Assembly: GCF_000960975.1 (NCBI RefSeq)
Contig: NZ_CP010803.1
Location: 3,148,273-3,212,272 of the forward strand
Origin: Martelella endophytica
GTDB taxonomy: Bacteria > Pseudomonadota > Alphaproteobacteria > Rhizobiales > Rhizobiaceae
DNA: 64,000 bases
Direction of reading: 5' to 3'
How positions within the stretch are numbered: position 1 is the first letter of the stretch; the number at the start of each line of letters is the position of its first letter. The translations under genes were made by a program, and so were the position numbers. The notes below the pieces were generated by a model. That model made no database searches. It saw nothing but the letters and a program-made list of their open reading frames with translations, and was not told the origin of the DNA. This document shows positions 8,975 to 17,767 of the stretch, piece after piece.

Positions 8975-11179
8975 ATGATGCGGCAATACGAACTGGTCGA
9001 GCGCGTACAGAAGTACAAGCCGGACGCCGATGTGGCGTTGCTCAACAAGGCCTATGTCTATGCGATGCAGAAGCATGGACGCCAGAAGCGCGCCAGCGGC
9101 GATCCCTATATTTCCCATCCGCTTGAAGTTGCGGCCATCCTCACCGACCTGCATATGGACGAGTCGACCATCGCGGTCGCGCTTCTGCATGACACGATCG
9201 AGGATACCTCGGCGACCCGCGCGGAGATCGACCAGTTCTTCGGCGACGAGATCGGCGCGCTGGTCGAAGGGCTGACCAAGATCAAGCGGCTCGACCTTGT
9301 TTCCCGCAAGGCCCAGCAGGCAGAGAACCTGCGCAAACTCCTGCTTTCGGTCGCCGACGACGTGCGTGTGCTGCTCGTCAAGCTCGCCGACCGGCTCCAC
9401 AACATGCGCACCCTCTACTACATGCGTCCTGATAAGCGGCGGCGCATTTCCGAGGAGACGATGGAAATCTATGCGCCGCTTGCCGGCCGCATGGGCATGC
9501 AGGACATGCGCGAGGAGCTGGAAGACCTCGCCTTCCAGTACATCAATCCCGAAGCCTACCAGACCATCCGCGACAAGCTGCAAGACCTCTCCGGCCAGAA
9601 CAAGGTGCTGGTGCAGAGCATCGAGGAAGAACTCAAGGCGCTCCTGATCAAGCAGGGGCTCGGCGAGGTGAAGGTCAAGGGGCGCCAGAAGAAGCCCTAT
9701 TCTATCTTCCACAAGATGCAGACCAAATCGCTCTCCTTCGAGCAGATGTCGGATCTTTATGGGTTTCGCATCATCGTCGACGAGGTGGAGGACTGCTACC
9801 GCGCGCTTGGTCTCGTCCATACCACCTGGCGGATGGTGCCGGAGCGGTTCAAGGATTACATCTCCAACCCGAAGCAGAACAATTACCAGTCGCTGCACAC
9901 CACGATCGTCGGCCCGCAGCGCCAGCGCATCGAGCTGCAGATCCGCACCAAGCGGATGAACGAGATCGCCGAATACGGTATCGCCGCGCATTCGCTCTAC
10001 AAGGAGGGGAAGACCGGCCGCAGGGAAGTCGCCGACGACGAGACCAACGTGTTCTCCTGGTTCCGGCGTACCATCGAGGCGCTCGCCGAGGGTGATAGCC
10101 CAGAGGAGTTTCTGGAGCATACCAAGCTCGAGCTCTTCCAGGACCAGGTGTTCTGCTTCACGCCGAAGGGCAAGCTCATCGCGCTGCCGAAGGATGCGAC
10201 CCCGATCGACTTCGCCTATGCGGTACACACCAATGTCGGCGATACATGCGTCGGTGCCAAGGTGAACGGGCGGATGATGCCGCTTGTTACCCGCCTCAAC
10301 AATGGCGATGAGGTCGAGATCATCCGCTCCGGCGTGCAGGTGCCGCCGCCCGCCTGGGAAGGCATCGTCGTCACCGGCAAGGCTCGTGCGGCGATCCGCA
10401 GGGCGACGCGCCAGGCCATCCGCAAGCAATATAGCGGCCTCGGCTACCGCATTCTCAACCGGACGTTCGAGCGCTCCGGCAAGACCTTTTCCCGCGAGGT
10501 GCTGGCGCCGGCACTGCATCGGCTCGGCCAGAGCGATGTCGAGGACGTCATCGCCGCCGTCGGCCGCAACGAGCTTTCCTCCTATGATGTGCTGCGCGCG
10601 GTGTTCCCGGACCACAAGGACGAACGCGCCACGGCCAACGTGAAGCCCTCCACCGAGGAAGGCTGGGTCAACCTGCCGAAAGGCGAGGGCATGGCCTTCC
10701 GCCTGCCGGACAATAACGGCGAGGCCGCTGCCGGCATGCCCTTGCGCGGCCTTTCGGCCGGCGTCACCGTGCGGTTTGCGCCCTGGGGTGCCGTACCGGG
10801 TGACCGGGTCGTGGGAATTGTCGAGGACGACAAGAGCATCACTGTCTATCCGATACAGTCGCCGGCGTTGCAGAAATTCGATGACCAGCCGAACCGCTGG
10901 ATCGACATACGCTGGGACCTCGACAGCACCGACGACATCCGCTTCCGGGTGCGCGTCGACATGAATGTCCTGAACCTGCCCGGCACGCTTGCCCGCGTTT
11001 CGGAGAAAATCGCGACCCTCGACGTCAACATCCGCTCGATCCAGATGGAGGTCGTGGCCGACGATTTCGCCGAGGTGAAGATGGAGCTCGAGGTCTGGGA
11101 TTTGCGCCAGCTCACCCAGGCCATCAACCAGCTGCAGGCGCTCGATTGCGTGGCGAATGTCACGCGCGTTTTCGAGTAG
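8975..11179 (+). CDS. rsh: Bifunctional (p)ppGpp synthetase/hydrolase Rsh
   Basis: This is the single RelA/SpoT homologue that both makes and degrades (p)ppGpp in rhizobia, controlling starvation physiology. The 734-residue product has an N-terminal HD hydrolase domain (His48; His72-Asp73 in LLHDTIEDT), a synthetase domain around residues 230-350 (YGFRIIVDEVEDCY, NNYQSLHTTIVGP), a TGS domain around 390-450 (CFTPKGKLIALPKDATPIDF) and a C-terminal ACT domain. I use ATG 8975 (an adjacent ATG at 8978 is equally possible); upstream in-frame codons from 8867 do not resemble Rsh. The intact HD motif predicts a working hydrolase. Confidence 0.95.
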   Translation: MMRQYELVERVQKYKPDADVALLNKAYVYAMQKHGRQKRASGDPYISHPLEVAAILTDLHMDESTIAVALLHDTIEDTSATRAEIDQFFGDEIGALVEGLTKIKRLDLVSRKAQQAENLRKLLLSVADDVRVLLVKLADRLHNMRTLYYMRPDKRRRISEETMEIYAPLAGRMGMQDMREELEDLAFQYINPEAYQTIRDKLQDLSGQNKVLVQSIEEELKALLIKQGLGEVKVKGRQKKPYSIFHKMQTKSLSFEQMSDLYGFRIIVDEVEDCYRALGLVHTTWRMVPERFKDYISNPKQNNYQSLHTTIVGPQRQRIELQIRTKRMNEIAEYGIAAHSLYKEGKTGRREVADDETNVFSWFRRTIEALAEGDSPEEFLEHTKLELFQDQVFCFTPKGKLIALPKDATPIDFAYAVHTNVGDTCVGAKVNGRMMPLVTRLNNGDEVEIIRSGVQVPPPAWEGIVVTGKARAAIRRATRQAIRKQYSGLGYRILNRTFERSGKTFSREVLAPALHRLGQSDVEDVIAAVGRNELSSYDVLRAVFPDHKDERATANVKPSTEEGWVNLPKGEGMAFRLPDNNGEAAAGMPLRGLSAGVTVRFAPWGAVPGDRVVGIVEDDKSITVYPIQSPALQKFDDQPNRWIDIRWDLDSTDDIRFRVRVDMNVLNLPGTLARVSEKIATLDVNIRSIQMEVVADDFAEVKMELEVWDLRQLTQAINQLQALDCVANVTRVFE

Positions 11180-11286
11180 ACCGGCCCGCCGCCATTGGAG
11201 TTGGCATCCGTCAATTGTGGCGGTGGCACACCTTTGCATCGGGCGTTTCCATCGCCAGAATGCCATGCGACGGCCGCAATGTTTTA

Positions 11287-11311
11287 GGAACTTTCGGCGG
11301 TCCGGCTCATT
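11287..11311 (+). promoter_or_regulatory. Candidate EcfG (general stress sigma) promoter
   Basis: GGAAC (11287-11291) is followed after 16 bases by CATT (11308-11311). Alphaproteobacterial EcfG/RpoE2 promoters follow GGAAC, a 16-17 base spacer and a CGTT-like -10 element; the match is five of five plus three of four. The downstream small ORF starts 57 bases later. This is the only well-spaced intergenic site of this kind I found in the window. Confidence 0.45.
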
Positions 11312-11368
11312 GTCCTAGAAAGGCTTCTCAGCACGGGAGCTCGGGCCTGAGCGAAAGGAAGGCAGATC

Positions 11369-11542
11369 ATGATGGATCGTTTGAAACATTTCTTCCAGCG
11401 TTTCACGCATCCCAAGGTGGATGATCGCGAAATCGAGGGCGTCACGCACGTCATCAACAACATCGACCACGGCTTCGAACCGGATCGTCCGCGGCCGGAA
11501 CAGGTCGACGAAAACAAGCGCGAGGACGAAGAGCGCGTCTGA
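11369..11542 (+). CDS. Small charged protein, 57 residues, function unknown
   Basis: A 57-codon frame runs from ATG 11369 (or the next codon, 11372) to TGA 11542. GAAAGGAAGGCAG just upstream is a strong ribosome-binding site. The N-terminal part is basic-aromatic (MMDRLKHFFQRFTHPK), the middle has a short hydrophobic patch (GVTHVINNIDHGFEP), and the last 20 residues are strongly acidic and basic. No domain is recognised and there is no signal peptide or membrane segment. It lies between rsh and the DUF2062 gene behind an EcfG-like promoter, suggesting a stress-induced role. Codon use looks like coding sequence (G/C third positions). Confidence 0.65.
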   Translation: MMDRLKHFFQRFTHPKVDDREIEGVTHVINNIDHGFEPDRPRPEQVDENKREDEERV

Positions 11543-11596
11543 ACAACTGGCCGGAAAATGGCTTGCATTCGGACCAGCAGATGTCGAAACTAGGCC

Positions 11597-12175
11597 ATGC
11601 TTTTCAAGAGACGTTCTCCGGCGAGTCTAACCCAGCGCGTTCGCGCCGCCATCTGGCCCAGAAAGGGCCTCTGGCGGGCGCCGGTTTACCTTTATCACCG
11701 CACGGTGCGGCTGAGGGCGACGCCGCATGCGATTGCGATGGGCATCGCCGCTGGCGTTGCGGTGTCGTGGACTCCTTTCATCGGCTTTCATTTCGTCTCC
11801 GCCTTCGCCCTGGCATTTCTTTTTGGCGGCAACTATTTTGCCGCAGCCCTTGGTACCGCCTTCGGCAATCCCTTCACATTTCCGTTCATCTGGCTTTTGA
11901 GCTGGCGTTTCGGCAACACGCTTCTGTCGCGATCGACGTTTGACCGAGACCACATCAATCTGGTCGAGCTGGTTAAGACCTTCGATTTTGCCGATCTGTG
12001 GAAGCCGTTGCTCGAGCCGATGGCGGTTGGCTGCATCCTGCCGGCGCTGGTCTGCAGCGCGATTTTCTATGCCGCGACCTATTTCGCGGTGCAGTCGTTC
12101 CAGACTCGCCGCAAGGCGATGCTTGAGGCTCGCAGCGACCAGCTCGCTGCCGAAGCCGGCCGCAGCAACGGCTAG
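11597..12175 (+). CDS. DUF2062 domain-containing membrane protein
   Basis: The 192-residue protein carries the DUF2062 domain: a basic N-terminus (PRKGLWRAPVYLYHRTVRLRATP), then three or so hydrophobic stretches (HAIAMGIAAGVAVSWTPFIG, SAFALAFLFGGNYFAAALGTAF, ILPALVCSAIFYAATYFAV) with the family NPFTFPFIW signature. It is probably an inner-membrane protein. Function is unknown; the family often occurs near phospholipid, acpS or cell-envelope genes. It ends 27 bases before acpS, so the two are probably cotranscribed. Confidence 0.85.
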   Translation: MLFKRRSPASLTQRVRAAIWPRKGLWRAPVYLYHRTVRLRATPHAIAMGIAAGVAVSWTPFIGFHFVSAFALAFLFGGNYFAAALGTAFGNPFTFPFIWLLSWRFGNTLLSRSTFDRDHINLVELVKTFDFADLWKPLLEPMAVGCILPALVCSAIFYAATYFAVQSFQTRRKAMLEARSDQLAAEAGRSNG

Positions 12176-12202
12176 GCCTTCAACGTCACCGGAGACACCA
12201 GC

Positions 12203-12595
12203 ATGATTGTCGGGCTTGGAAGCGACCTCATCGATATCAGGCGCGTCGAAAAGACCATTGCGCGATTCGGTGAACGCTTCACCGAGCGCTGCTTTACCGA
12301 AGTCGAGCGGCTGAAGTCCGACGGCCGCAAGGCGCGCGGGGCTTCCTATGCCAAGCGCTTCGCCGCCAAGGAAGCCTGCGCCAAGGCGCTCGGCACGGGC
12401 ATTGCCCGCGGCGTGTTCTGGCACGAGATGGGCGTCGTCAACCTGCCGGGGGGAAAGCCGACAATGGAGCTGACAGGGGCTGCGGCCGTCCATCTGGCAG
12501 CCTTGATCCCGGCCGGCATGGAAGCGCGCATCCACCTGACCATCACCGACGACTATCCGCTGGCCCAGGCCTTCGTCATCATCGAGGCCGTCTGA
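12203..12595 (+). CDS. acpS: Holo-[acyl-carrier-protein] synthase
   Basis: AcpS transfers 4'-phosphopantetheine from CoA to the serine of apo-ACP (acpP is in this window at 53.6 kb). The 130-residue protein has the N-terminal [15 protein letters not shown] with the metal-binding Asp8, and the second motif [18 protein letters not shown] with the metal-binding Glu. It follows DUF2062 and precedes lepB. In E. coli acpS is at the end of the rnc-era-recO-pdxJ operon; here it lies upstream and pdxJ is not in the cluster. Confidence 0.95.
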   Translation: MIVGLGSDLIDIRRVEKTIARFGERFTERCFTEVERLKSDGRKARGASYAKRFAAKEACAKALGTGIARGVFWHEMGVVNLPGGKPTMELTGAAAVHLAALIPAGMEARIHLTITDDYPLAQAFVIIEAV

Positions 12596-12685
12596 GCCCT
12601 CTGCTTAAAAATATTGCTCCCCCGCCGGGAAGCGGATAAAGCTTCATCCGAACGAACCGGTCGGCGACAAGAAGGAAAAGACTGC

Positions 12686-13432
12686 GTGTCCGAAAAAGCT
12701 GAAAAACAGGAAAGCTCGCTCTGGAGCAACGTCAAGGTCATCATCCAGGCGCTGCTTCTGGCGCTGGTGATCCGAACCTTCCTTTTCCAGCCGTTCACGA
12801 TCCCCTCCGGCTCGATGATGCCGACGCTGCTTGTCGGCGACTACATCTTCGTCAACAAGTTCTCCTACGGTTACTCGAAGTACTCCTTCCCGTTTGCTCC
12901 CGATTTCTTCAACGGGCGCATCTTCGAAAGGGAGCCGGAGCGTGGCGATGTCGTCGTGTTCCGGTATCCACCGAACCCCAAGGTTGACTATATCAAGCGC
13001 CTTGTCGGTCTGCCGGGTGACCGCATACAGGTTCAAAACGGTATTCTCTACATCAATGGCGATCCGGTACCGCGCACGGCCGATGGCACCTTCACCTCGG
13101 ATTACCGCAACGATCCCGGCCGCGATATTCCAGTGTTCCGTGAAACGCTTCCCGATGGCGTGACCTATGACACGCTCGACGAAATTCGCGGATCACGCGG
13201 CGACAACACCCGCGAATTCGTGGTCCCGGAAGGCCATTATTTCATGATGGGTGACAACCGCGACAATTCGCTCGACAGCCGTTTCGATGTCGGTTTCGTG
13301 CCGGCTGAAAATCTCGTCGGCCGCGCCAGCGTCATTTTCTTCTCGCTCGGCAACGACACCTCCTTCGCCGAAATCTGGAAATGGCCGGCCAACATGCGTT
13401 GGGGCCGTATCTTCAAGGGAATCGGTGGCTGA
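12686..13432 (+). CDS. lepB: Signal peptidase I
   Basis: LepB cleaves signal peptides of exported proteins at the outer face of the inner membrane. The 248-residue protein has one N-terminal membrane segment (VIIQALLLALVIRTFLFQPF), the catalytic serine Ser43 in PSGSMMPTL, and the general-base lysine in the YIKRLVGLPGD box; MGDNRDNSLDSR is also typical. I chose GTG at 12686, preceded by GAAGGAAAAG, since the resulting SEKAEKQESSLW start matches rhizobial LepB; the ATG at 12614 would add 24 unlike residues. rnc begins immediately after the stop codon. Confidence 0.94.
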   Translation: MSEKAEKQESSLWSNVKVIIQALLLALVIRTFLFQPFTIPSGSMMPTLLVGDYIFVNKFSYGYSKYSFPFAPDFFNGRIFEREPERGDVVVFRYPPNPKVDYIKRLVGLPGDRIQVQNGILYINGDPVPRTADGTFTSDYRNDPGRDIPVFRETLPDGVTYDTLDEIRGSRGDNTREFVVPEGHYFMMGDNRDNSLDSRFDVGFVPAENLVGRASVIFFSLGNDTSFAEIWKWPANMRWGRIFKGIGG

Positions 13433-14146
13433 ATGGCGCGACGAGGCACGGGCGAAAACGATATTGCAGCTTTTTCCCGCCTGATTGGCTTTGAATTTGC
13501 CGACCGGGACCGTATCGCCCGGGCGCTCACCCATTCGAGCGCCCGCAGCGGCAAGGGCAGCAATTACGAGCGGCTCGAATTTCTCGGCGATCGGGTGCTG
13601 GGACTGGTGATCGCGGAGAACCTGTTCAGGCTCTACCCGACGGCCAGTGAAGGCGAACTTTCCGTGCGCCTGAACCAGCTCGTCAGCGCCGAGGCCTGTG
13701 CGCGGGTGGCCGACGAGCTGGACCTGCACCGCTTCATCAAGACCGGGCAAGACGTCAAGAAACTGACCGGCAAGCGGGTGCTCAGCATCCGCGCCGATGT
13801 CGTGGAAAGCGTGATCGCCGCGATCTACCTGGAAGGCGGGCTGGAGCCTGCACGGCATTTCATCGAGACCAACTGGGCGCCGCTCTTTGCCGATGGCGTG
13901 ACGCTGAAGCGCGATGCCAAGACCGAGTTGCAGGAATGGGCGCATGCGCATTTCGGCGAAACACCGGTCTATCACGTCGAAGATCGCAGCGGCCCCGACC
14001 ACGAGCCGCGTTTCACCGTGAAGGTGACTGTAAAGGGCGTTGCGCCGGAGACCGGCGTCGAGCGTTCCAAGCGGGCGGCAGAGCAGGTGGCCGCGACCCG
14101 GCTTCTCGAGCGCGAAGGCGTGTGGGCGGCATCCTCGGAAAGTTGA
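13433..14146 (+). CDS. rnc: Ribonuclease III
   Basis: RNase III cuts double-stranded RNA, processing rRNA precursors and some mRNAs. The 237-residue protein has the catalytic signature ERLEFLGDRVLGL and the downstream metal-binding acidic residues (RADVVESVIAAIY), followed by a C-terminal dsRNA-binding domain (TELQEWAHAHFGETPVYH...RAAEQVAATRLLE). The ATG abuts the lepB TGA, so translation is coupled. Confidence 0.96.
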   Translation: MARRGTGENDIAAFSRLIGFEFADRDRIARALTHSSARSGKGSNYERLEFLGDRVLGLVIAENLFRLYPTASEGELSVRLNQLVSAEACARVADELDLHRFIKTGQDVKKLTGKRVLSIRADVVESVIAAIYLEGGLEPARHFIETNWAPLFADGVTLKRDAKTELQEWAHAHFGETPVYHVEDRSGPDHEPRFTVKVTVKGVAPETGVERSKRAAEQVAATRLLEREGVWAASSES

Positions 14147-14226
14147 GGCGCCCGGTCTGGGCCTTTGCAACGATTTTTTTGATTTTCATCCGGAATGGGC
14201 GCAGCATGGCGCTGCAGGAGTGATTT

Positions 14227-15150
14227 ATGAGCGAAGCTGAAACCACTGAGGAAAACGGCGCAACGCACTCGGGTTTCGTGGCGCTGATCGGGCCGACCAA
14301 TGCCGGCAAGTCGACGCTGGTCAACCGGCTTGTCGGCGCCAAGGTATCGATCGTCAGCCACAAGGTTCAGACGACGCGGGCGATGCTGCGCGGCATCGCC
14401 ATTCACGACCGGACGCAGATCGTGTTCATGGATACGCCCGGTATCTTCAAGCCGCGCCGCCGGCTCGATCGTGCCATGGTGATGGCCGCCTGGACCGGCG
14501 CGCGCGATGCCGACCTCATCATGCTGCTCGTCGATAGCGAGCGCGGCCTGAAGGGCGATGCCGAGGCGATTCTGGAAGGGCTGAAGGAGGTCCGCCAGCC
14601 GAAGATCCTGGTGCTGAACAAGATCGACCGCGTGCGCCACGAGGACCTGCTGGCGCTTGCCGCCAAGGCCAATGAAACCGTCGAATTCGACCGCACCTTC
14701 ATGATTTCGGCGACCAACGGCTCGGGCTGCGATGATCTGATGGACTGGCTGGCGACGACGCTTCCGGAAGGCCCTTGGTATTATCCCGAGGACCAGATTT
14801 CCGACCTGCCGATGCGCCAGCTCGCCGCCGAGATCACCCGCGAAAAGCTGTTCCTGCGCCTGCACCAGGAGCTTCCTTACTCCTCCCACGTCGAGACCGA
14901 AAAGTGGGAAGAGCGCAAGGATGGCTCGGTGCGCATCGAACAGGTGATCTATCTGGAGCGCGATAGCCAGAAGAAGATCGCCCTCGGCAAGGGTGGCGAG
15001 GCGATCAAGTCGATTTCGATGGCGGCCCGCAAGGAGCTGTCCGAAATCCTCGAGCAACCCGTCCACCTTTTCCTGTTCGTGAAGGTGCGCGAGAACTGGG
15101 GCGACGACCCGGCGCGCTATCGCGAAATGGGGCTCGATTTCTCGGAATAA
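14227..15150 (+). CDS. era: GTPase Era
   Basis: Era is a GTPase that helps assemble the 30S subunit by binding near the 3' end of 16S rRNA. The 307-residue protein shows the P-loop GPTNAGKST, DTPGIF (G3), NKIDRV (G4) and a C-terminal KH domain with KIALGKGGEAIKSIS. Its position between rnc and recO is the conserved proteobacterial order. The 80-base gap after rnc holds a T-rich tract but no clear terminator. Confidence 0.96.
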   Translation: MSEAETTEENGATHSGFVALIGPTNAGKSTLVNRLVGAKVSIVSHKVQTTRAMLRGIAIHDRTQIVFMDTPGIFKPRRRLDRAMVMAAWTGARDADLIMLLVDSERGLKGDAEAILEGLKEVRQPKILVLNKIDRVRHEDLLALAAKANETVEFDRTFMISATNGSGCDDLMDWLATTLPEGPWYYPEDQISDLPMRQLAAEITREKLFLRLHQELPYSSHVETEKWEERKDGSVRIEQVIYLERDSQKKIALGKGGEAIKSISMAARKELSEILEQPVHLFLFVKVRENWGDDPARYREMGLDFSE

Positions 15151-15156
15151 ACGGTC

Positions 15157-15885
15157 ATGGAGTGGCAGGACGAAGGCATTGTTCTTGGTGTGCGCCGCCA
15201 TGGCGAGACCAGCGTTATTGCCGAAGTCATGACCGCCGTCCATGGGCGCCATCTCGGTCTTGTGCGCGGAGGCCGTTCGCGGACGCTGCGGCCGGTGCTG
15301 CAGCCCGGCAACCGCGTGGCGCTCACCTGGCGAGCCCGGCTCTCCGAGCATCTCGGCGAATATCGTGTCGAGCCTCTGTCGCAACGCGCGGCACTGCTGA
15401 TGCAGTCTGCAACCGCGCTTTACGGCGTGCAGGCGATGGCAGCGCTGCTGCGACTGCTGCCGGAACGCGACCCGCATGGGCATCTGCTCGAGGCAATGGA
15501 GGTGATCATCACCCATCTCGACGAGCCGGAGTCGGCGGGTGAGCTCTATGTCCGCTTCGAGCTTGCGCTGCTGAACGAGCTGGGCTTCGGCCTCGACCTT
15601 GAAAAATGCGCTGCGAGCGGCTCGCGGCTCAACCTCGCCTATGTCTCGCCGAAAACGGGCAGGGCGGTCTCGCGCGACGCCGGTGCGCCCTATGCGGACC
15701 GGATGCTGTCGCTGCCGCCATTTCTGCGGCCGGACCTCAACGAGGCTGCCGACGCCGAGGGGCTGAGTGCCGCCTTCCGCCTCACCGCCTTCTTCCTCGA
15801 TCGCCACGTCTTCGAACCGCGCGGCCTGAAACCGGACACGGCCCGCGACAGTTTTGTCACCGCGACGCTGAAGGCGCTGGCCTGA
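15157..15885 (+). CDS. recO: DNA repair protein RecO
   Basis: RecO works with RecF and RecR in loading RecA on gapped DNA. The 242-residue protein has the N-terminal OB-fold ([26 protein letters not shown]) and the helical RecO_C region with [22 protein letters not shown]. Alphaproteobacterial RecO proteins often have an incomplete zinc motif; here only a single cysteine is visible at CAASG, consistent with loss of zinc binding. It begins six bases after era and ends three bases before a convergent gene. Confidence 0.94.
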   Translation: MEWQDEGIVLGVRRHGETSVIAEVMTAVHGRHLGLVRGGRSRTLRPVLQPGNRVALTWRARLSEHLGEYRVEPLSQRAALLMQSATALYGVQAMAALLRLLPERDPHGHLLEAMEVIITHLDEPESAGELYVRFELALLNELGFGLDLEKCAASGSRLNLAYVSPKTGRAVSRDAGAPYADRMLSLPPFLRPDLNEAADAEGLSAAFRLTAFFLDRHVFEPRGLKPDTARDSFVTATLKALA

Positions 15886-15888
15886 GGA

Positions 15889-16737
15889 TCAGGCCCGCCT
15901 CTGCTTCAACGGCCAGCGCTCGCTGCGGCTTGCGGTTATCGTGACGGTGTCGCCGACCTTCAGCAGGCCTTCGCCGCGGGGAACGGCATTCCAGCCGAAA
16001 AGTGGTCCCGGTGCGCGGCGGTCGGCGGACATGCGCAGGCGGCCGAGCGCCGGCAGCGGATTGGCGATCTCGCGCGAACCGGTCGTCTGGTCCTGGGTCG
16101 TCATGATGCAGCGGGCGCAGGGCTTGACGAGGTCGAGCACGATGTCGCCGATGGCGATGCTCTCCCAACCGTCCTCGGCCCAGGCCTCGTCGCAATCGAT
16201 CACGATATTGGGCCGGAACCGCTCCATGCCGACGGTTGCCGCCCCATGGCTTTCGAGGTCGTCGTTCAGCGCTGCCAGCGAGCCGGTGGTTGTCACCAGG
16301 ATCTGGAAGCCGTCGGCAAACGAGACCGGCGTGTCGCGCGGCACGAAGTCACGGCTGGCGGTGCGGTTCGACTGGCCATCGAAGAAGTGCAGCGCGACAT
16401 CACGGTCGAACCAGTTGGAAAGCATCGCATTGACGGCATCTGCAGCGTCCGCCGCATTTACGGTGTCGCTCCAGACCCGGATATCGCTGCGGCTTTCCGC
16501 GGGCACTGCCTCGATTTCACCCTTGCCCTCCATCGAAAGCCGCAATCCGTCTGCCGACGGCGTCACGCTGAGGCGGGCGAGCGGCGGCATGTCGCGCTGG
16601 GTAATGGCGTTGCCGGCGCGATCCGCGATCACGGCGATGCGATCTCCCGAAAGCCCCATCGGGCCGCAATAGGCCTCGGCGAGGGCCAAGCCGCGGGCGC
16701 TCTTGAGCGGAAAGACATTGAGGGCACTGATCTTCAT
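15889..16737 (-). CDS. MOSC domain-containing protein (YcbX/mARC-like, no ferredoxin domain)
   Basis: The 282-residue protein has an N-terminal MOSC beta-barrel (MKISALNVFPLKSARGLALAEA) and a MOSC domain with PCARCIMTTQDQTTG; the CxxC pair includes the likely molybdenum-coordinating cysteine of the YcbX/mARC family. E. coli YcbX has a C-terminal 2Fe-2S ferredoxin domain that is absent here, so an external electron donor would be needed. YcbX and mARC reduce N-hydroxylated compounds, which suggests a similar detoxifying role. It is convergent with recO, three bases apart, and follows the mscS terminator on the minus strand. Confidence 0.85.
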   Translation of the reverse strand: MKISALNVFPLKSARGLALAEAYCGPMGLSGDRIAVIADRAGNAITQRDMPPLARLSVTPSADGLRLSMEGKGEIEAVPAESRSDIRVWSDTVNAADAADAVNAMLSNWFDRDVALHFFDGQSNRTASRDFVPRDTPVSFADGFQILVTTTGSLAALNDDLESHGAATVGMERFRPNIVIDCDEAWAEDGWESIAIGDIVLDLVKPCARCIMTTQDQTTGSREIANPLPALGRLRMSADRRAPGPLFGWNAVPRGEGLLKVGDTVTITASRSERWPLKQRRA

Positions 16738-16755
16738 GGAGATATTCCCGGAATC

Positions 16756-16778
16756 AAAAACCGGCGCGGATGCGCCGG
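16756..16778 (-). terminator. Rho-independent terminator of the mscS gene
   Basis: Read on the minus strand, a perfect seven-base stem (CCGGCGC at 16761-16767 with GCGCCGG at 16772-16778) with a GGAT tetraloop is followed by five Us (A-run 16756-16760 on the plus strand). It begins eight bases after the MscS stop codon. Confidence 0.85.
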
Positions 16779-16786
16779 CTTAAAGC

Positions 16787-17686
16787 TTAGCTGTTCTTGT
16801 CGGCGTTTTCCGCCGGTTTTTCCTCGATCAGCAGATTTTCGTCTTCGTTGAGGGTCGACAGCGTCATCTGCGGGAACGGGATGGAGATGCCGGCTTCGTC
16901 GAAGGCGAGCTTGGCGTCGCGGGTCATGACATGCGTGGTCTTCCACCACAGCGGCCCCGGCACCCAGTAGCGCATAGCAACGACCACCGCGCTGTCGCCC
17001 AGCTCCTTGACGAAGGCGTAGGGCTCGGGATCGGTGAGAACGTTCTCGTTATTCTTGGCGAGGTCGAGCAGGATATTGATCGCCTGCTTCAGGTCGTCGT
17101 CATAACCGATGCCGATGGCAAGCTCATGCATGCGCTGCGAGACGCGGGAATAGTTGGTGATCGCGACATTCCACAGGGTCGAATTCGGCGCCAGACGATA
17201 GAGGCCGTCGAAGGTCTTGAGTTCGGTTGCGAACAGGCCGACCTCGAGCACCGTGCCGTCGATTGAGCCGGTGGAGATGTATTCCCCGACCCGGAACGGG
17301 CGCAGCACCAGCAGCATGATCCCGGCGGCGATATTCTGCAGCGTGCCCTGCAGGGCGAGACCAATGGCTAGGCCGGCTGCACCAAGAGCGGCGAGGATGG
17401 AGGCGGTCTGCACCCCGAACTGACCGAGCACCATGATGATGACGATGGTCAGGATGCCATAGCGGGCAATGTTGCCGAAGAAGCCGGCGAGTGTCTTGTC
17501 GACGTTCTCGAAGCGGGAGAAGGTGTTCTTGATCGATCGCTGGACAAGCGCTGCGATAATCCAGCCGACAATCAGCAGTATGATCGCGCCGAGCACGGAG
17601 AAGGCATAGGTGACGACGAGCGCGATAATGGCATCGGCAAAGTCGCCGGTCGCCTTGATCAACTCAGTGGCTTGTTCTTCCATCAA
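16787..17686 (-). CDS. Small-conductance mechanosensitive channel (MscS family)
   Basis: MscS channels open on membrane tension and release solutes during hypo-osmotic shock. The 299-residue protein, about the length of E. coli MscS (286), has three N-terminal membrane segments; the pore-lining TM3 is the glycine/alanine-rich AALGAAGLAIGLALQGTLQNIAAGIM. The cytoplasmic beta domain follows (RPFRVGEYI...GTVLEVGLFATELKTFDG), and the C-terminal tail is acidic. A strong terminator follows on the minus strand. Either of the two adjacent ATGs (17686 or 17683) may start it. Confidence 0.94.
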   Translation of the reverse strand: MMEEQATELIKATGDFADAIIALVVTYAFSVLGAIILLIVGWIIAALVQRSIKNTFSRFENVDKTLAGFFGNIARYGILTIVIIMVLGQFGVQTASILAALGAAGLAIGLALQGTLQNIAAGIMLLVLRPFRVGEYISTGSIDGTVLEVGLFATELKTFDGLYRLAPNSTLWNVAITNYSRVSQRMHELAIGIGYDDDLKQAINILLDLAKNNENVLTDPEPYAFVKELGDSAVVVAMRYWVPGPLWWKTTHVMTRDAKLAFDEAGISIPFPQMTLSTLNEDENLLIEEKPAENADKNS

Positions 17687-17767
17687 AACTTGTCCCTGGT
17701 TTTGGTGTTGAGCTTGGGAATCGTCTGGATGCTAGGAAATCCTGACCATCACTGCAACGTGCGAGCC

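Noticed and set aside
8435..11266. A 943-codon minus-strand open frame opposite rsh.
   Set aside because: Its translation has no recognisable domain, whereas rsh on the plus strand has complete HD, synthetase, TGS and ACT regions. Such shadows are common at high GC.
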